Shown: piece after piece, positions 36,060-44,716 of the stretch | Layout: every line of letters starts with the position of its first letter | How positions within the stretch are numbered: position 1 is the stretch's first letter | From: a bacterium | GTDB taxonomy: Bacteria; Planctomycetota; Planctomycetia; Pirellulales; Pirellulaceae | Direction of reading: 5' to 3' | NCBI GenBank assembly: GCA_016124445.1 | Contig: WGNR01000019.1 | Span: 84,501 to 148,500, forward strand | Length of the DNA stretch: 64,000 nucleotides | Notes under the pieces: model-generated | Told to the model about the DNA's origin: nothing | Database searches by the model: none | Seen by the model: only the letters and a program-made list of their open reading frames with translations | Position numbers and translations under genes: made by a program

Positions 36060-37537
36060 CCGAGGGAGACGCAGTTTTCGATCCAGTCTTTCAGGTCGGC
36101 GCTGTTTCTCGAGTTGCGTAGCTTCTTCAGCGCCGCGATTTCGATCTGGCGGATTCTTTCGCGGGTCAACGAGAAGACCTGGCTCACCTCTTCCAGCGTT
36201 TGAGGTTGGCCGTCGTAGATGCCATAGCGTCGGCAGAGGATTTCTTGTTCGCGATCGTTGAGCCGAGTAAAAACTTTGGCCAGCAGGTCACGCATCGACT
36301 CGTGATCGGTTTCGCTCAAACCTTCGTCGTCTTTTGCCGCCAGCAAGTTGCTGAAATCTTCGTCATCGGTCCCTTTCGCGTCGAGCGACAACGGACCGCG
36401 CATCAAGGTGTTGACGTGCAACACTTCCAGTTCGTCGACCTTTGCCTTGCGGGCGGTCTCTTCGATGGTCGGGTCGCGGTTTTCCTCCAGGCGGAATTCG
36501 TTGGTGCTCGATTGTACGTTCTGAATTCGCTGCTGCATCCGGGCCGGCACGCGAATCAGCTTCGACTGATCGGCAATCGCCTTCATGACTGCCTGGCGAA
36601 TCCACCACGTTCCGTACGTCGCGAATTTGTAGCCCAGCGAGTGATCGAACTTCTCGACTGCGCGGATCAAACCAAGGTTGCCTTCCTGAATCAGATCCAA
36701 GAAGGTGAGCCCGCGATTTCGGAACTTCTTGGCGATCGAAACGACCAGCCGCAAGTTGGCGGCAACCATCCGCTGCTTAGCCTTGCCGTAAGCGTCGTAC
36801 GCCTCGAGGATCTTCGGCCATACGAAGGCGAGCGTCCCAGGCGTTTCGCGGTAAAGTTCGAACACTTCGAGAGCGTCTGGATCGACTGGCATTTGAAAGA
36901 TAGGCTGGCTGGCCCCGCACGAAACCTCGAGGCTTTTGACGGTCTGCTCGATCGCTGCCATCCATTCCGGCAGGAACTTTTCGCGCAGGCCGAAGCCTTC
37001 CAGGAAGCAGGCGGTGGCGAAGCGGCGGCGCATCAGCCGCTCGATGGCTCGATCGCGGCGCGGAGGCTCGTCCTCCATGGCGACACTCAAGTCATAACGA
37101 TCTCGGTGGGCCGCTTCGGTAAGTTGCTCGATTGCCTGGACAATTTTTTGCTGGAGTTGTTCTTTTTGGGCCGCACCGCTGATCGTGACTTCCAGCGTTC
37201 GATCGAGTCGACGATTGCCCTCGGCAACTTCCACCAACAGATCGGTCACCAGCGTGGTGACAATGCCGCAGCCGAACAGGCGTTTTAAGAAGGTGGTGCG
37301 TGTTTCGACCACCCGACGCGAGATCTCCGCTTCTTCCTCGGCAGTCAGACGCGGTATTTTGCCCATCTCGGTGAGATAAGCCTGGAGTGATTCCGGTTCG
37401 CCAGTGGCACTATCACTTGTCGATAGGTCACCAGCCGAAATGCCACTTGGATCGACAAACGCCGGGGCGTCTGACCAATTCAATGACGAATCGTCGCCGG
37501 AACGAGTTCCTCGTACGTTCCTTCCTCCGTCGATCAT
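36056..37537 (-). CDS. Sigma-70 family RNA polymerase sigma factor, RpoD-like
   Basis: Group 1/2-type sigma factor of 493 residues from the ATG at 37537. Region 1.2 is SLQAYLTEMGKIPRLTAEEE. Region 2 is complete: NLRLVVSIAKKFRNRGL, LIQEGNLGLIRAVEKFD, ATYGTWWIRQAVMKAI (aromatic -10 recognition). Region 3 follows RVPARM. Region 4 has TRERIRQIEIAALKKLRN. A long charged spacer separates regions 1.2 and 2. It resembles housekeeping sigma factors in regions 2 and 4, but planctomycetes carry several, so it may be an alternative group 2 member. The TTG at 37555 could extend it by six residues. Its stop codon lies in a family-B repeat. An EF-hand membrane gene lies 251 bp upstream on the same strand. 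Confidence 0.9.
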   Translation of the reverse strand: MIDGGRNVRGTRSGDDSSLNWSDAPAFVDPSGISAGDLSTSDSATGEPESLQAYLTEMGKIPRLTAEEEAEISRRVVETRTTFLKRLFGCGIVTTLVTDLLVEVAEGNRRLDRTLEVTISGAAQKEQLQQKIVQAIEQLTEAAHRDRYDLSVAMEDEPPRRDRAIERLMRRRFATACFLEGFGLREKFLPEWMAAIEQTVKSLEVSCGASQPIFQMPVDPDALEVFELYRETPGTLAFVWPKILEAYDAYGKAKQRMVAANLRLVVSIAKKFRNRGLTFLDLIQEGNLGLIRAVEKFDHSLGYKFATYGTWWIRQAVMKAIADQSKLIRVPARMQQRIQNVQSSTNEFRLEENRDPTIEETARKAKVDELEVLHVNTLMRGPLSLDAKGTDDEDFSNLLAAKDDEGLSETDHESMRDLLAKVFTRLNDREQEILCRRYGIYDGQPQTLEEVSQVFSLTRERIRQIEIAALKKLRNSRNSADLKDWIENCVSLG

Positions 37538-37788
37538 ACTTCCACGCTTCTCCAACTCGCTGGGAAATCCTGTGACTGCTTGATGACAACATCACTTGGA
37601 TCTTCCAACGCGACTGCCCGATTTGCCCTAGGTGAGGTGCTGGCTACCCGCCCTGAGGCATCACCATTCTACGCGTCGGCTTCACCAAAAAAAGCGTTTT
37701 CGTCATAGGATTCGCAGAGAGTTGCCGTATTCTGCGTGACGGTTTCCGCAATTTCGAAATTGCGATGTTTTTTCGGGTTGCCTGGCGT

Positions 37789-39252
37789 TTAAAGCTGATC
37801 TGACTCGATGGCTTCGTAGAGTTGGTAAGCCGTTACGCCGCCTGGCCCGGCTGCTTCCAGTCGTGCAGCCAATTTGGCTTCCTTCTCCTTCAGCCGCACT
37901 AGTTCTCGACCTGTCAACTGGCCATTGCTGTCCCGGTCGAACTGGCTCATCAGTGCCGTTGTTCGATCGTATGCGGTCGGATTGAGAATCTTTTGCTGCC
38001 ATGGCTTGGTCATCGTCAGGATGTAGTCTGCCGACAGCGTGAACTCGATCTGCGTGACTTGCCCGTCCTGCGATCGATCGAGCATCGTAACCCACTGGGT
38101 CAACTGCTGGGTGAAATTCGGGTTGGCCATCGAAGCAAACCGGGCATTCGCAGCGAAATCGTCCTGCGACCAAACCTGGTCGCCGTTGGCATTCAGCCGC
38201 AGCCATTCTCGGCGAATCGCTTCCGACGCTTGCCACCGGACCGAGGCGACCGCCAGGTTCAACTCAGCCAGGGAGATCTTCTGGTCCTTATTCTGATCGA
38301 TCACTGCCAAGGCCTCGTCGCTTAGCGAACCAACGGCGCCACTGGTCATCGTGAATCGCGGCCAGGCCTGGCGTACTTCGGTATCTAATAATTGGCCATC
38401 CGAATTGATATCGACCCAAGCGAAAATCTCGTCAGCGACCTGCTTCTGGTCGATCTGCGTCAATTTACGTTGGTCAAAACCAGGATCGTTTTGCTGATCG
38501 AGCTTGAATACCGAGCGAGCCAGCGAATTGGGCCGAACCATCGTATTATCAGGCGAAGTGCCGCCTGGTGGATTCGACTGCTCAGGCATCGTGCGATTGA
38601 TATTCACCCGAACCTTGATTGGACTGCGGGCCACTTCCGGCTTGACGTCTTCCATCGGCCGGTTGTTCTGCTGGTTGGCCAGTTCCTGGACCGTGGGAAA
38701 CGGATTGGTCTTGGTTGGCTTCGGCTCCGGCTGATTGTTTGCCACACGCTCAGGGGTGGTAACGCTTTCCTTTTCCTTCGGCAGATTAGCCTTGTTATCA
38801 GCGATTGCCGGTTCATTGCCGCTGGAAAAGACGCCTGCCTGGTAGGCAATGCCCAAACTGACCGCAATCAACAGGCAAGCCGCCAGGGCAATCGCCCAGG
38901 CCGGAACTGGCTGACTTTTCTTTCGCAAACGATCGGTGGTCGTTCGCTCGGTAGCTGTGTTGAGAACCACTTGCGGCTTCTCGGCCATGCTGACCGCTTG
39001 GCTGTCCGTTGCCGCCGGATCACCGTTTTCCTGCCGCTGGGCAATCCGAGCCAGAATATCCTGCGAGAAATCGCGGACAAGCGGCTGAGGGGGGAGGGTA
39101 CGGACCGCGTTGACCGATTCGACCAGCTTCCGATAGCGGGTTTGCCACTGGGGGGATTGGGCCAGCATCGATTCGATCTGCACCTTTTCTTCCGGCGTGA
39201 CTTCCCCATCCAGGAAAGCCGAAAGAATTTCGTCATTGAGTTGCAAATTCAT
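37789..39252 (-). CDS. Membrane EF-hand protein with anti-sigma-like N-terminus
   Basis: Protein of 487 residues. The N-terminal 60 residues (LNDEILSAFLDGEVTPEEKVQIE) match the helical start of anti-sigma and zinc-finger-less regulatory domains. A single transmembrane helix lies at about 117-138. A Pro/Asn-rich linker follows, and the C-terminal half has five EF-hand-like loops starting near residues 281, 319, 353, 392 and 439, each D-x-N/S-x-D/N-G or close to it. So a cytoplasmic helper domain is joined through the membrane to a periplasmic calcium-binding region. The sigma-factor gene is the next gene on the same strand. Calcium control of a sigma factor is an attractive idea but purely inference. 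Confidence 0.75.
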   Translation of the reverse strand: MNLQLNDEILSAFLDGEVTPEEKVQIESMLAQSPQWQTRYRKLVESVNAVRTLPPQPLVRDFSQDILARIAQRQENGDPAATDSQAVSMAEKPQVVLNTATERTTTDRLRKKSQPVPAWAIALAACLLIAVSLGIAYQAGVFSSGNEPAIADNKANLPKEKESVTTPERVANNQPEPKPTKTNPFPTVQELANQQNNRPMEDVKPEVARSPIKVRVNINRTMPEQSNPPGGTSPDNTMVRPNSLARSVFKLDQQNDPGFDQRKLTQIDQKQVADEIFAWVDINSDGQLLDTEVRQAWPRFTMTSGAVGSLSDEALAVIDQNKDQKISLAELNLAVASVRWQASEAIRREWLRLNANGDQVWSQDDFAANARFASMANPNFTQQLTQWVTMLDRSQDGQVTQIEFTLSADYILTMTKPWQQKILNPTAYDRTTALMSQFDRDSNGQLTGRELVRLKEKEAKLAARLEAAGPGGVTAYQLYEAIESDQL

Positions 39253-39723
39253 CGGTGCTTGATTACCGGTCGTAAAACTAACTGGCGGTCATGCGTCTCA
39301 AATCATTACGTTACAATGATTTACGACACCTTTTATCCGTTGGCAATTCCTCGAAATCGCCCGAACAGAGGAGTAGATGGCCTTGTAACCACGAAAGTTC
39401 CGGAATTCCAGGGCAAATCCCTCGCCAATTTCAATTTCGAACCGCCTGCAATGCTATCTCTGAGGTGGCCAATAGTTACCTATTTTGCCTCTAGGGTATA
39501 GCTTTCCACGTCACAAACAAGCACTAAACAAGAAACCAGACCGCGACTTGTTTCGTCGTTATGGATGGCTCGTGCCTGGGGAGTGTTTTAATTAGGCCAA
39601 AATGGGGGAATTCCGTGCCAGTTCGTTGCGATCGTTTTTCCAAAGGAAGATAATCGTACCCATCCCCTACACTTTCCTCTCGTCAATTCTCGTCCTGGAA
39701 CCTCATCCGATAGTGGGTGCCCC
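39253..39723. other. Divergent intergenic region, no gene seen
   Basis: 471 bp between the EF-hand gene and the secretin-like gene, containing their promoters. I see no convincing frame, RNA gene or strong repeat. Confidence 0.45.
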
Positions 39724-42700
39724 ATGTCATTTCGGACGTTCGGCATGTTGCGATATGCCGGCCTCGCTGCTGCGATTCTCTTGATTCCGACCCTCATTGG
39801 CTTCGGACTGCTTTCGCCGATCCAAGCCCAGGAACACCAGAGCGTTGAAGCCAGCGGAATCGTTCCAACTCCGTCCGGCCCTCAGCCAATCGCGAACGGT
39901 CCCACGCCGCAGCCAACCGACATCGAGACAAAACCGGGAGAGGAGAAAAAACCTGAGGCAAAAGAAGGCGAGAAGAAACCGGATGAAGCTACCGACAAGT
40001 CTCCCAAGAAAGAAGAACCAAAGGGCCCCATCAAGCGCAAAGACGAACCGGAAGAGCCGGCCGACCCTGACGAGCTAAAGGTACGTCCCGATGAGCGCGG
40101 CATGGTGCGGCTCAATTTCCGCGGGCAAGCGTGGCCCGACGTATTGGTTTGGCTGGCCGACATCTCGCACACCAGTTTGGACTGGCAGGAACTTCCCAGC
40201 GACTACCTCAACCTGACCACGCAGCGGCCGTACACCGTCGACGAAGTACGCGACATGCTCAACGAACGGCTGATCTCGCGCGGGTACACGATTCTCAAGC
40301 AGCAGGAAGGCCTGGTGATCGCCAAGCTGGAAGGCCTGAACGCGGCCCGCGTCCCGCGCGTTCACCCCGAAGACCTGCGGTTCTGCGACGATCACGAGTT
40401 CGTCAAAGTTTCCTTCCCACTGAGTTGGCTGATGGCAGAGGATGCCATCGAGGAACTCAAGCCGATGCTCAGCAAGCATGGCACGATGTCCGCTCTGTCA
40501 ACTTCCAACCGCCTGGAAATCCTGGACATGGCCAACGTGCTGCGCGACGTCCAGCATGTACTGATGGAAGAACAATCGTCCGAAGTCCGCTCGACGCGGG
40601 TACACGAGTTCTTCTTGCGTTACACGCGGGCTGAAGATGTCTTATCACAATTGGAATCGCTGCTGGGTATTCGCAAGGCAGGCGGATCGATGGGGGCGAT
40701 GAACCCGCAAATGATGCAGCAGATGCAACAAATGCAGCAGCAGATGATGCAGCAAATGCAACAGCAGCAACAACAGGGGGGCGCAAAGCGATCTCGCCGA
40801 CCTTCGGGCCAGGATGATATTCACCTGGTGATCAATTCACGGCAGAACAGTATTCTGGCCAACGCTCCGCCTGACAAGTTGGTAATCATTGCCGAGGCGG
40901 TCAAACGGTTCGATGTTCCCCAGCAGCCTGGGTCGGCGATCGGCGGCAGTTACCAGCGGGTTCAAGTTTACCGGCTCGCTCAGCTCAAACCGCAAGCCTT
41001 GCAATCGATCTTGCTGCAGTCAGGCAACCTCGATCCGTCGACACAGTTGGTGATCGACGACAAAAACCGAGCCCTCATCGCCAACGCTTCCCCGGCCGAT
41101 CAAATCACGATTCAAGCGGTGATCGAAAAGCTGGATGGCACCGGCCGTCAGTTCAAGGTGATTCGCTTGCGGCGGCTGCAGGCTGACTACGTGGCCGGAT
41201 CAATCCGCTTCATGATGGGGGAAGAAGAAGATAAGAACAAAAACAACTCGCGCCGCAGTTACTACTCGTACTACGGCTATGGCGGGCAGCAGAACGACGA
41301 CGAAGACAAAGACAAGTTCCGGGTCGATGCCGATGTGGTGAACAATCGCCTGCTGCTGTGGGCCAATGACGTTGAGTTGGATGCCATCGAGAACCTGTTA
41401 GTCCAGTTGGGCGAGATTCCTGCTGGCGGCAACGCTCAGCGAGGCCGGCTCCGCACGATGGAACTCGGATCGGCAGATTCGGCTGAAGACCTGATCAAGC
41501 GGCTGAAAGAAGTCTGGCCGCAAGTTTCCCCTGCGCCGCTGCAAATCGAAACGTCCAAGCCTGATTCGACGTCGAAGGACGTTTCACCCGGCGATACGCA
41601 ACCGCAACCGACCGAAGACAACGCCGCCAAGGCTAAGTCCATGCAGAAGGTACCGATCGAACTGGCGGCTGTCTTCACCGAGCCAGAGGCGGCGTCGGAA
41701 GATGATTCCGACCCGATCGAAATCCTTACGCAGGACGAATTGAAGAAGCGTTATTTCACGCCCGCTAGTCCGCAAACTCCCCAGAGCGGCAAAAAGGCCC
41801 CGCCGGTGGTTGTTCAGGTCGACGAGAACGGGCGGATCACGCTCGCCTCCGAAGACCCAACCGCGCTCGATCTGTTGGAAGATATTTTGCTGGACATGAA
41901 ACCGGAGCCGAAAGAGTGGCACGTCTTCCAGTTGAAATACGCGTCGGCCCTGTGGGTCTCGTGGAACCTGGAAGACTTCTTCGAAGAAAAAGAAGAAGAG
42001 GATAAATCCAACGATTCGCCCTTCTGGTTCTGGGATTATGGCCGCGAAGAGAAGAAGGAAGATCCACTCCGCCTCTCGCAGCGGAAGAAGCTGAAGTTCT
42101 TGCCTGATAGCGATACAGGCACTATCGTCGTGCAGAATGCCAATGCCGATCAGTTGAAGACAATCGAAGAGCTGATCGAACTTTACGACAAGCCGGAACC
42201 GGTCGTCGAGCAATCGAAGCGAATCAACGCCACCTACGAGGTCCGCTATTCCAAGGCCTCGGCCATCGCCGAATCAGTTAAGGATGTCTTCCGCGATCTC
42301 CTTTCGGCGAACGACAAATCGTTGCAACAACAACAGCAGAAAGATCGCGGCGGCGATCGGGGCAAAGAGCCGGACCGCTATTCCAGCAATCTCCCCTTCC
42401 AAACCGGAAGCTCCTTCAAAGGGAAGCTATCGATTGGAGTCGACGACATCTCCAACACACTGCTGATTTCGACCGAAGGGGATAACCTCATGACGCTGGT
42501 CATGGACATGGTCAAGCGGATCGACGAGGCAGCTCAGCCCGTTTCAACGGTCCGCGTAGTCAACCTGAGGACCGGCGTCGGCGGCGACAAGATGCGGGAA
42601 CTGCTCAAAAAGTTACTGGAAGACGCCAAGAAGCAACAGCAAAAACAGCAGCAACAACAAAACCCCAACGGGCAGCCGAACATGAACCAGCAGCCAGGCA

Positions 42701-42750
42701 TGGTTCAGCCCAACAACGGGAACCCTCAGGAAGTCGAAGTGCAAAACTAA
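39724..42750 (+). CDS. Secretin N-domain repeat protein without the pore domain
   Basis: Secreted protein of 1008 residues. A hydrophobic signal segment lies at about 8-35, then a Lys/Glu/Pro-rich linker (about 60-115). Repeated NolW/GspD-type N-domains follow, recognisable as LSWLMAEDAIEELKPMLSKHG-like and VYRLAQLKPQALQSILLQ-like units with alternating beta-alpha elements. A Gln/Met-rich low-complexity stretch lies at about 326-352, and the C-terminus is Gln/Asn-rich. The C-terminal secretin beta-barrel expected in a real secretin is absent. So it probably lines or organises the periplasmic side of a secretion machine or has a planctomycete-specific role. Function unknown; it is divergent from the EF-hand gene. 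Confidence 0.8.
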   Translation: MSFRTFGMLRYAGLAAAILLIPTLIGFGLLSPIQAQEHQSVEASGIVPTPSGPQPIANGPTPQPTDIETKPGEEKKPEAKEGEKKPDEATDKSPKKEEPKGPIKRKDEPEEPADPDELKVRPDERGMVRLNFRGQAWPDVLVWLADISHTSLDWQELPSDYLNLTTQRPYTVDEVRDMLNERLISRGYTILKQQEGLVIAKLEGLNAARVPRVHPEDLRFCDDHEFVKVSFPLSWLMAEDAIEELKPMLSKHGTMSALSTSNRLEILDMANVLRDVQHVLMEEQSSEVRSTRVHEFFLRYTRAEDVLSQLESLLGIRKAGGSMGAMNPQMMQQMQQMQQQMMQQMQQQQQQGGAKRSRRPSGQDDIHLVINSRQNSILANAPPDKLVIIAEAVKRFDVPQQPGSAIGGSYQRVQVYRLAQLKPQALQSILLQSGNLDPSTQLVIDDKNRALIANASPADQITIQAVIEKLDGTGRQFKVIRLRRLQADYVAGSIRFMMGEEEDKNKNNSRRSYYSYYGYGGQQNDDEDKDKFRVDADVVNNRLLLWANDVELDAIENLLVQLGEIPAGGNAQRGRLRTMELGSADSAEDLIKRLKEVWPQVSPAPLQIETSKPDSTSKDVSPGDTQPQPTEDNAAKAKSMQKVPIELAAVFTEPEAASEDDSDPIEILTQDELKKRYFTPASPQTPQSGKKAPPVVVQVDENGRITLASEDPTALDLLEDILLDMKPEPKEWHVFQLKYASALWVSWNLEDFFEEKEEEDKSNDSPFWFWDYGREEKKEDPLRLSQRKKLKFLPDSDTGTIVVQNANADQLKTIEELIELYDKPEPVVEQSKRINATYEVRYSKASAIAESVKDVFRDLLSANDKSLQQQQQKDRGGDRGKEPDRYSSNLPFQTGSSFKGKLSIGVDDISNTLLISTEGDNLMTLVMDMVKRIDEAAQPVSTVRVVNLRTGVGGDKMRELLKKLLEDAKKQQQKQQQQQNPNGQPNMNQQPGMVQPNNGNPQEVEVQN

Positions 42751-42782
42751 CTGCGGTCTTGCAGTCGTTGGAATTGCGTTGG

Positions 42783-43235
42783 TTAAAGATCGCGGCCTTC
42801 GCACAGGGAAATCAGCGACCGCACTTCATCCGGAATCGCTACCGGACGCTGATTGGCATAGTCGAAATAAACGACGCCTGACTCGCCGTCAGCCACCACC
42901 GCTTGCTGGCTGACGCTATAGATCACGTGTTCGACTTTCATGCTCGTTCCACCCAGCTTTATCATGCGGGCTCCAATCAGCACGTCGTCGGGATAGCGCA
43001 ATTGTTTTCGGTAGTTGCAATGCACCGAAGCTAAAATCGGGCCGCAGCCGGTTCGGTCCATGATGGGGTTCAGCCCAGAAACTTCCAGGTAACGAACGCG
43101 TGCTGTCTCGAACCAGCGGAGGTAGATGATGTTGTTCACATGCTTGAACGAGTCCATGTCTCCCCACTGAACCGGCACTTTGGCCACGGCGGGAAAGTCC
43201 GTCAACTCGGGCGGAAGTGATTGCTCTTGGTTCAT
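42783..43235 (-). CDS. Hotdog-fold acyl-CoA thioesterase (4HBT/YbgC-like)
   Basis: Protein of 150 residues with the 4-hydroxybenzoyl-CoA-thioesterase hotdog fold. The motif WGDMDSFKHVNNIIYLRWFE carries the catalytic aspartate and the helix that follows, as in the YbgC/FadM-type enzymes. It hydrolyses acyl-CoA esters in the cytoplasm; the acyl group is not readable here. It lies 54 bp downstream of the topoisomerase gene on the same strand, so they may be co-transcribed by chance of neighbourhood. Confidence 0.88.
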   Translation of the reverse strand: MNQEQSLPPELTDFPAVAKVPVQWGDMDSFKHVNNIIYLRWFETARVRYLEVSGLNPIMDRTGCGPILASVHCNYRKQLRYPDDVLIGARMIKLGGTSMKVEHVIYSVSQQAVVADGESGVVYFDYANQRPVAIPDEVRSLISLCEGRDL

Positions 43236-43289
43236 ACCTGGTCAGTTCCCTTCTTCCGTTGTTCCGCCTTGTCGTGGTCTTTGCAAACT

Positions 43290-44453
43290 TTAATCAAGCC
43301 ACGAACGTTCTTCGAGCCGGGCCGGGACGTATTCTTCGGTGACATAGCTCACGCCTTGGCTGATCAAGGCTTCGACTTCCAGCTTGAAGCCGTTGTCGAG
43401 CATCTTTTGGATTTCCTTCTGCCACAGCTTCTTATGCTCGAACCAGGGATAGCTGGCGATCTGCTTGGCTCGTTTGCGGTCGGAATCGTTCAGAGCGATC
43501 TGCACGCTGGGGGAAAGATTGCAGCGTTCGTAATCGATCGAGCGCAGCCCGATGAACTTGGCGTCGGGTACGGCCATCCGTTTCGACTCGTAAGCCAGGT
43601 TGATCGATCCCTGCTTGATCACGCTGTAGATGTAATACCCCCATGGGTCGTTATCGAGCACGCAGTAAATCGGCAGTCCCAATTCGCCGTTCAGCCGAGC
43701 CAGCAGCCGTCGTACGCCGCGCGATGGCTGACCGCCGCCATGGGTCAGAATGCAGTTGTGCGTTCGCCAGAACTTGTCTTCGTTGAACCGCTGCCAGACG
43801 GTACCTTTTTCGACATGCAGGACAAATTTGGCATCGCATTTCACAAACTCGATCGTATCGGGCTCGACGATCGACGGAATCCCGTAACCGCCGCTTCCCA
43901 TCCGCGAGCAATCGATTTCATCCCCTTTGTCCCGCAGGACAATGTTGCCGACCATGTCCCCTTTCTTCTGCGCGTATAGATGCAATTCCTCCCGCAGGAC
44001 GTTCAGCAGCACCTCGACGTCTTCGATGATCGGATCGCTTTCGGCCTGATCGGCGAACGTTTCTTCCTTGGTGCCGACGATCGTATGTTTGAGCAGGTAG
44101 TAGAGACCTCGAATGCTGGTCGACTTACCTTCTTCAATCAACTGCTTGCAACCACTACCGACCAGCATGGTCTGCATATAGCTTTTGGCCTGGTTCAGGT
44201 TGAACAGCTGGCGACCGGTTTTATTGTTGCCCATCTCGATGATGCGCTGCGACTTGTTATAGCGCACGTTCGAGAGCGACCGGGTCGGGATGTCCATCTT
44301 CGGATCGCGGACCCGGCCTGCGGCACTTACCACGCTGTCGGCCATGCCAACCAACTGTTTGAGCGTGTAGACATCCTTCTTGGTCAAATCGACCTTATCT
44401 TTCTTATCCGTCTTGGGAGCCGCCTTTTTTTTGGGGGCTTTCTTCTTGGCCAT
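43290..44453 (-). CDS. top6A: DNA topoisomerase VI subunit A (Spo11-like)
   Basis: Type IIB topoisomerase catalytic subunit of 387 residues, which with a B subunit would make staggered double-strand breaks and pass DNA through. The active tyrosine is one of Tyr118/119 in IRGLYYLLKHT. The Toprim metal residues are Glu 215 (HVEKG) and Asp 267/269 (DNDPWGYYI). The N-terminal 25 residues are a Lys-rich tail. Topo VI is mainly archaeal and eukaryotic (Spo11) but is found in some bacteria, including planctomycetes. No B subunit lies next to it in the window, which is unusual since the two are often adjacent. Downstream of it is the thioesterase gene. Confidence 0.85.
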   Translation of the reverse strand: MAKKKAPKKKAAPKTDKKDKVDLTKKDVYTLKQLVGMADSVVSAAGRVRDPKMDIPTRSLSNVRYNKSQRIIEMGNNKTGRQLFNLNQAKSYMQTMLVGSGCKQLIEEGKSTSIRGLYYLLKHTIVGTKEETFADQAESDPIIEDVEVLLNVLREELHLYAQKKGDMVGNIVLRDKGDEIDCSRMGSGGYGIPSIVEPDTIEFVKCDAKFVLHVEKGTVWQRFNEDKFWRTHNCILTHGGGQPSRGVRRLLARLNGELGLPIYCVLDNDPWGYYIYSVIKQGSINLAYESKRMAVPDAKFIGLRSIDYERCNLSPSVQIALNDSDRKRAKQIASYPWFEHKKLWQKEIQKMLDNGFKLEVEALISQGVSYVTEEYVPARLEERSWLD

Positions 44454-44566
44454 CCGCTGCCGCCTGATCGATTGAAGTTAAGGGATTTAGCGAAACTATT
44501 CGCATCACACAGAACCTACTAAGATAACGCCTGACCGGGCATCCGAGAATGGGCGGCCAGTCTCCC

Positions 44567-44702
44567 GTAGGGTCCGCTATGCGGACGGGGGAATGCGGCT
44601 TGATACACTCGTAAGGTAAAAAACCATGCATTCGGCCTGAACCATTCGCATTCAGGTGCTCGATCGTGAAAAATGATTCCGCGTCCGCATAGCGGACCCT
44701 AC
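44567..44702. repeat. Palindromic repeat, family B, copy 3 (variant)
   Basis: A 136-bp element with ends GTAGGGTCCGCTATGCGGAC and the exact inverse. The TGT loop of the other copies is TAT here, and the change is mirrored at the opposite end (ATA). It lies between the topoisomerase and the ABC permease genes without overlapping either. Confidence 0.82.
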
Positions 44703-44716
44703 GGGATCAAAGATCG

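Noticed and set aside
40717..40776. CAG/CAA-rich repeat tract resembling a short repeat array
   Set aside because: It is the coding sequence for a Gln/Met-rich low-complexity part of the secretin-like protein, with no spacers; not CRISPR.
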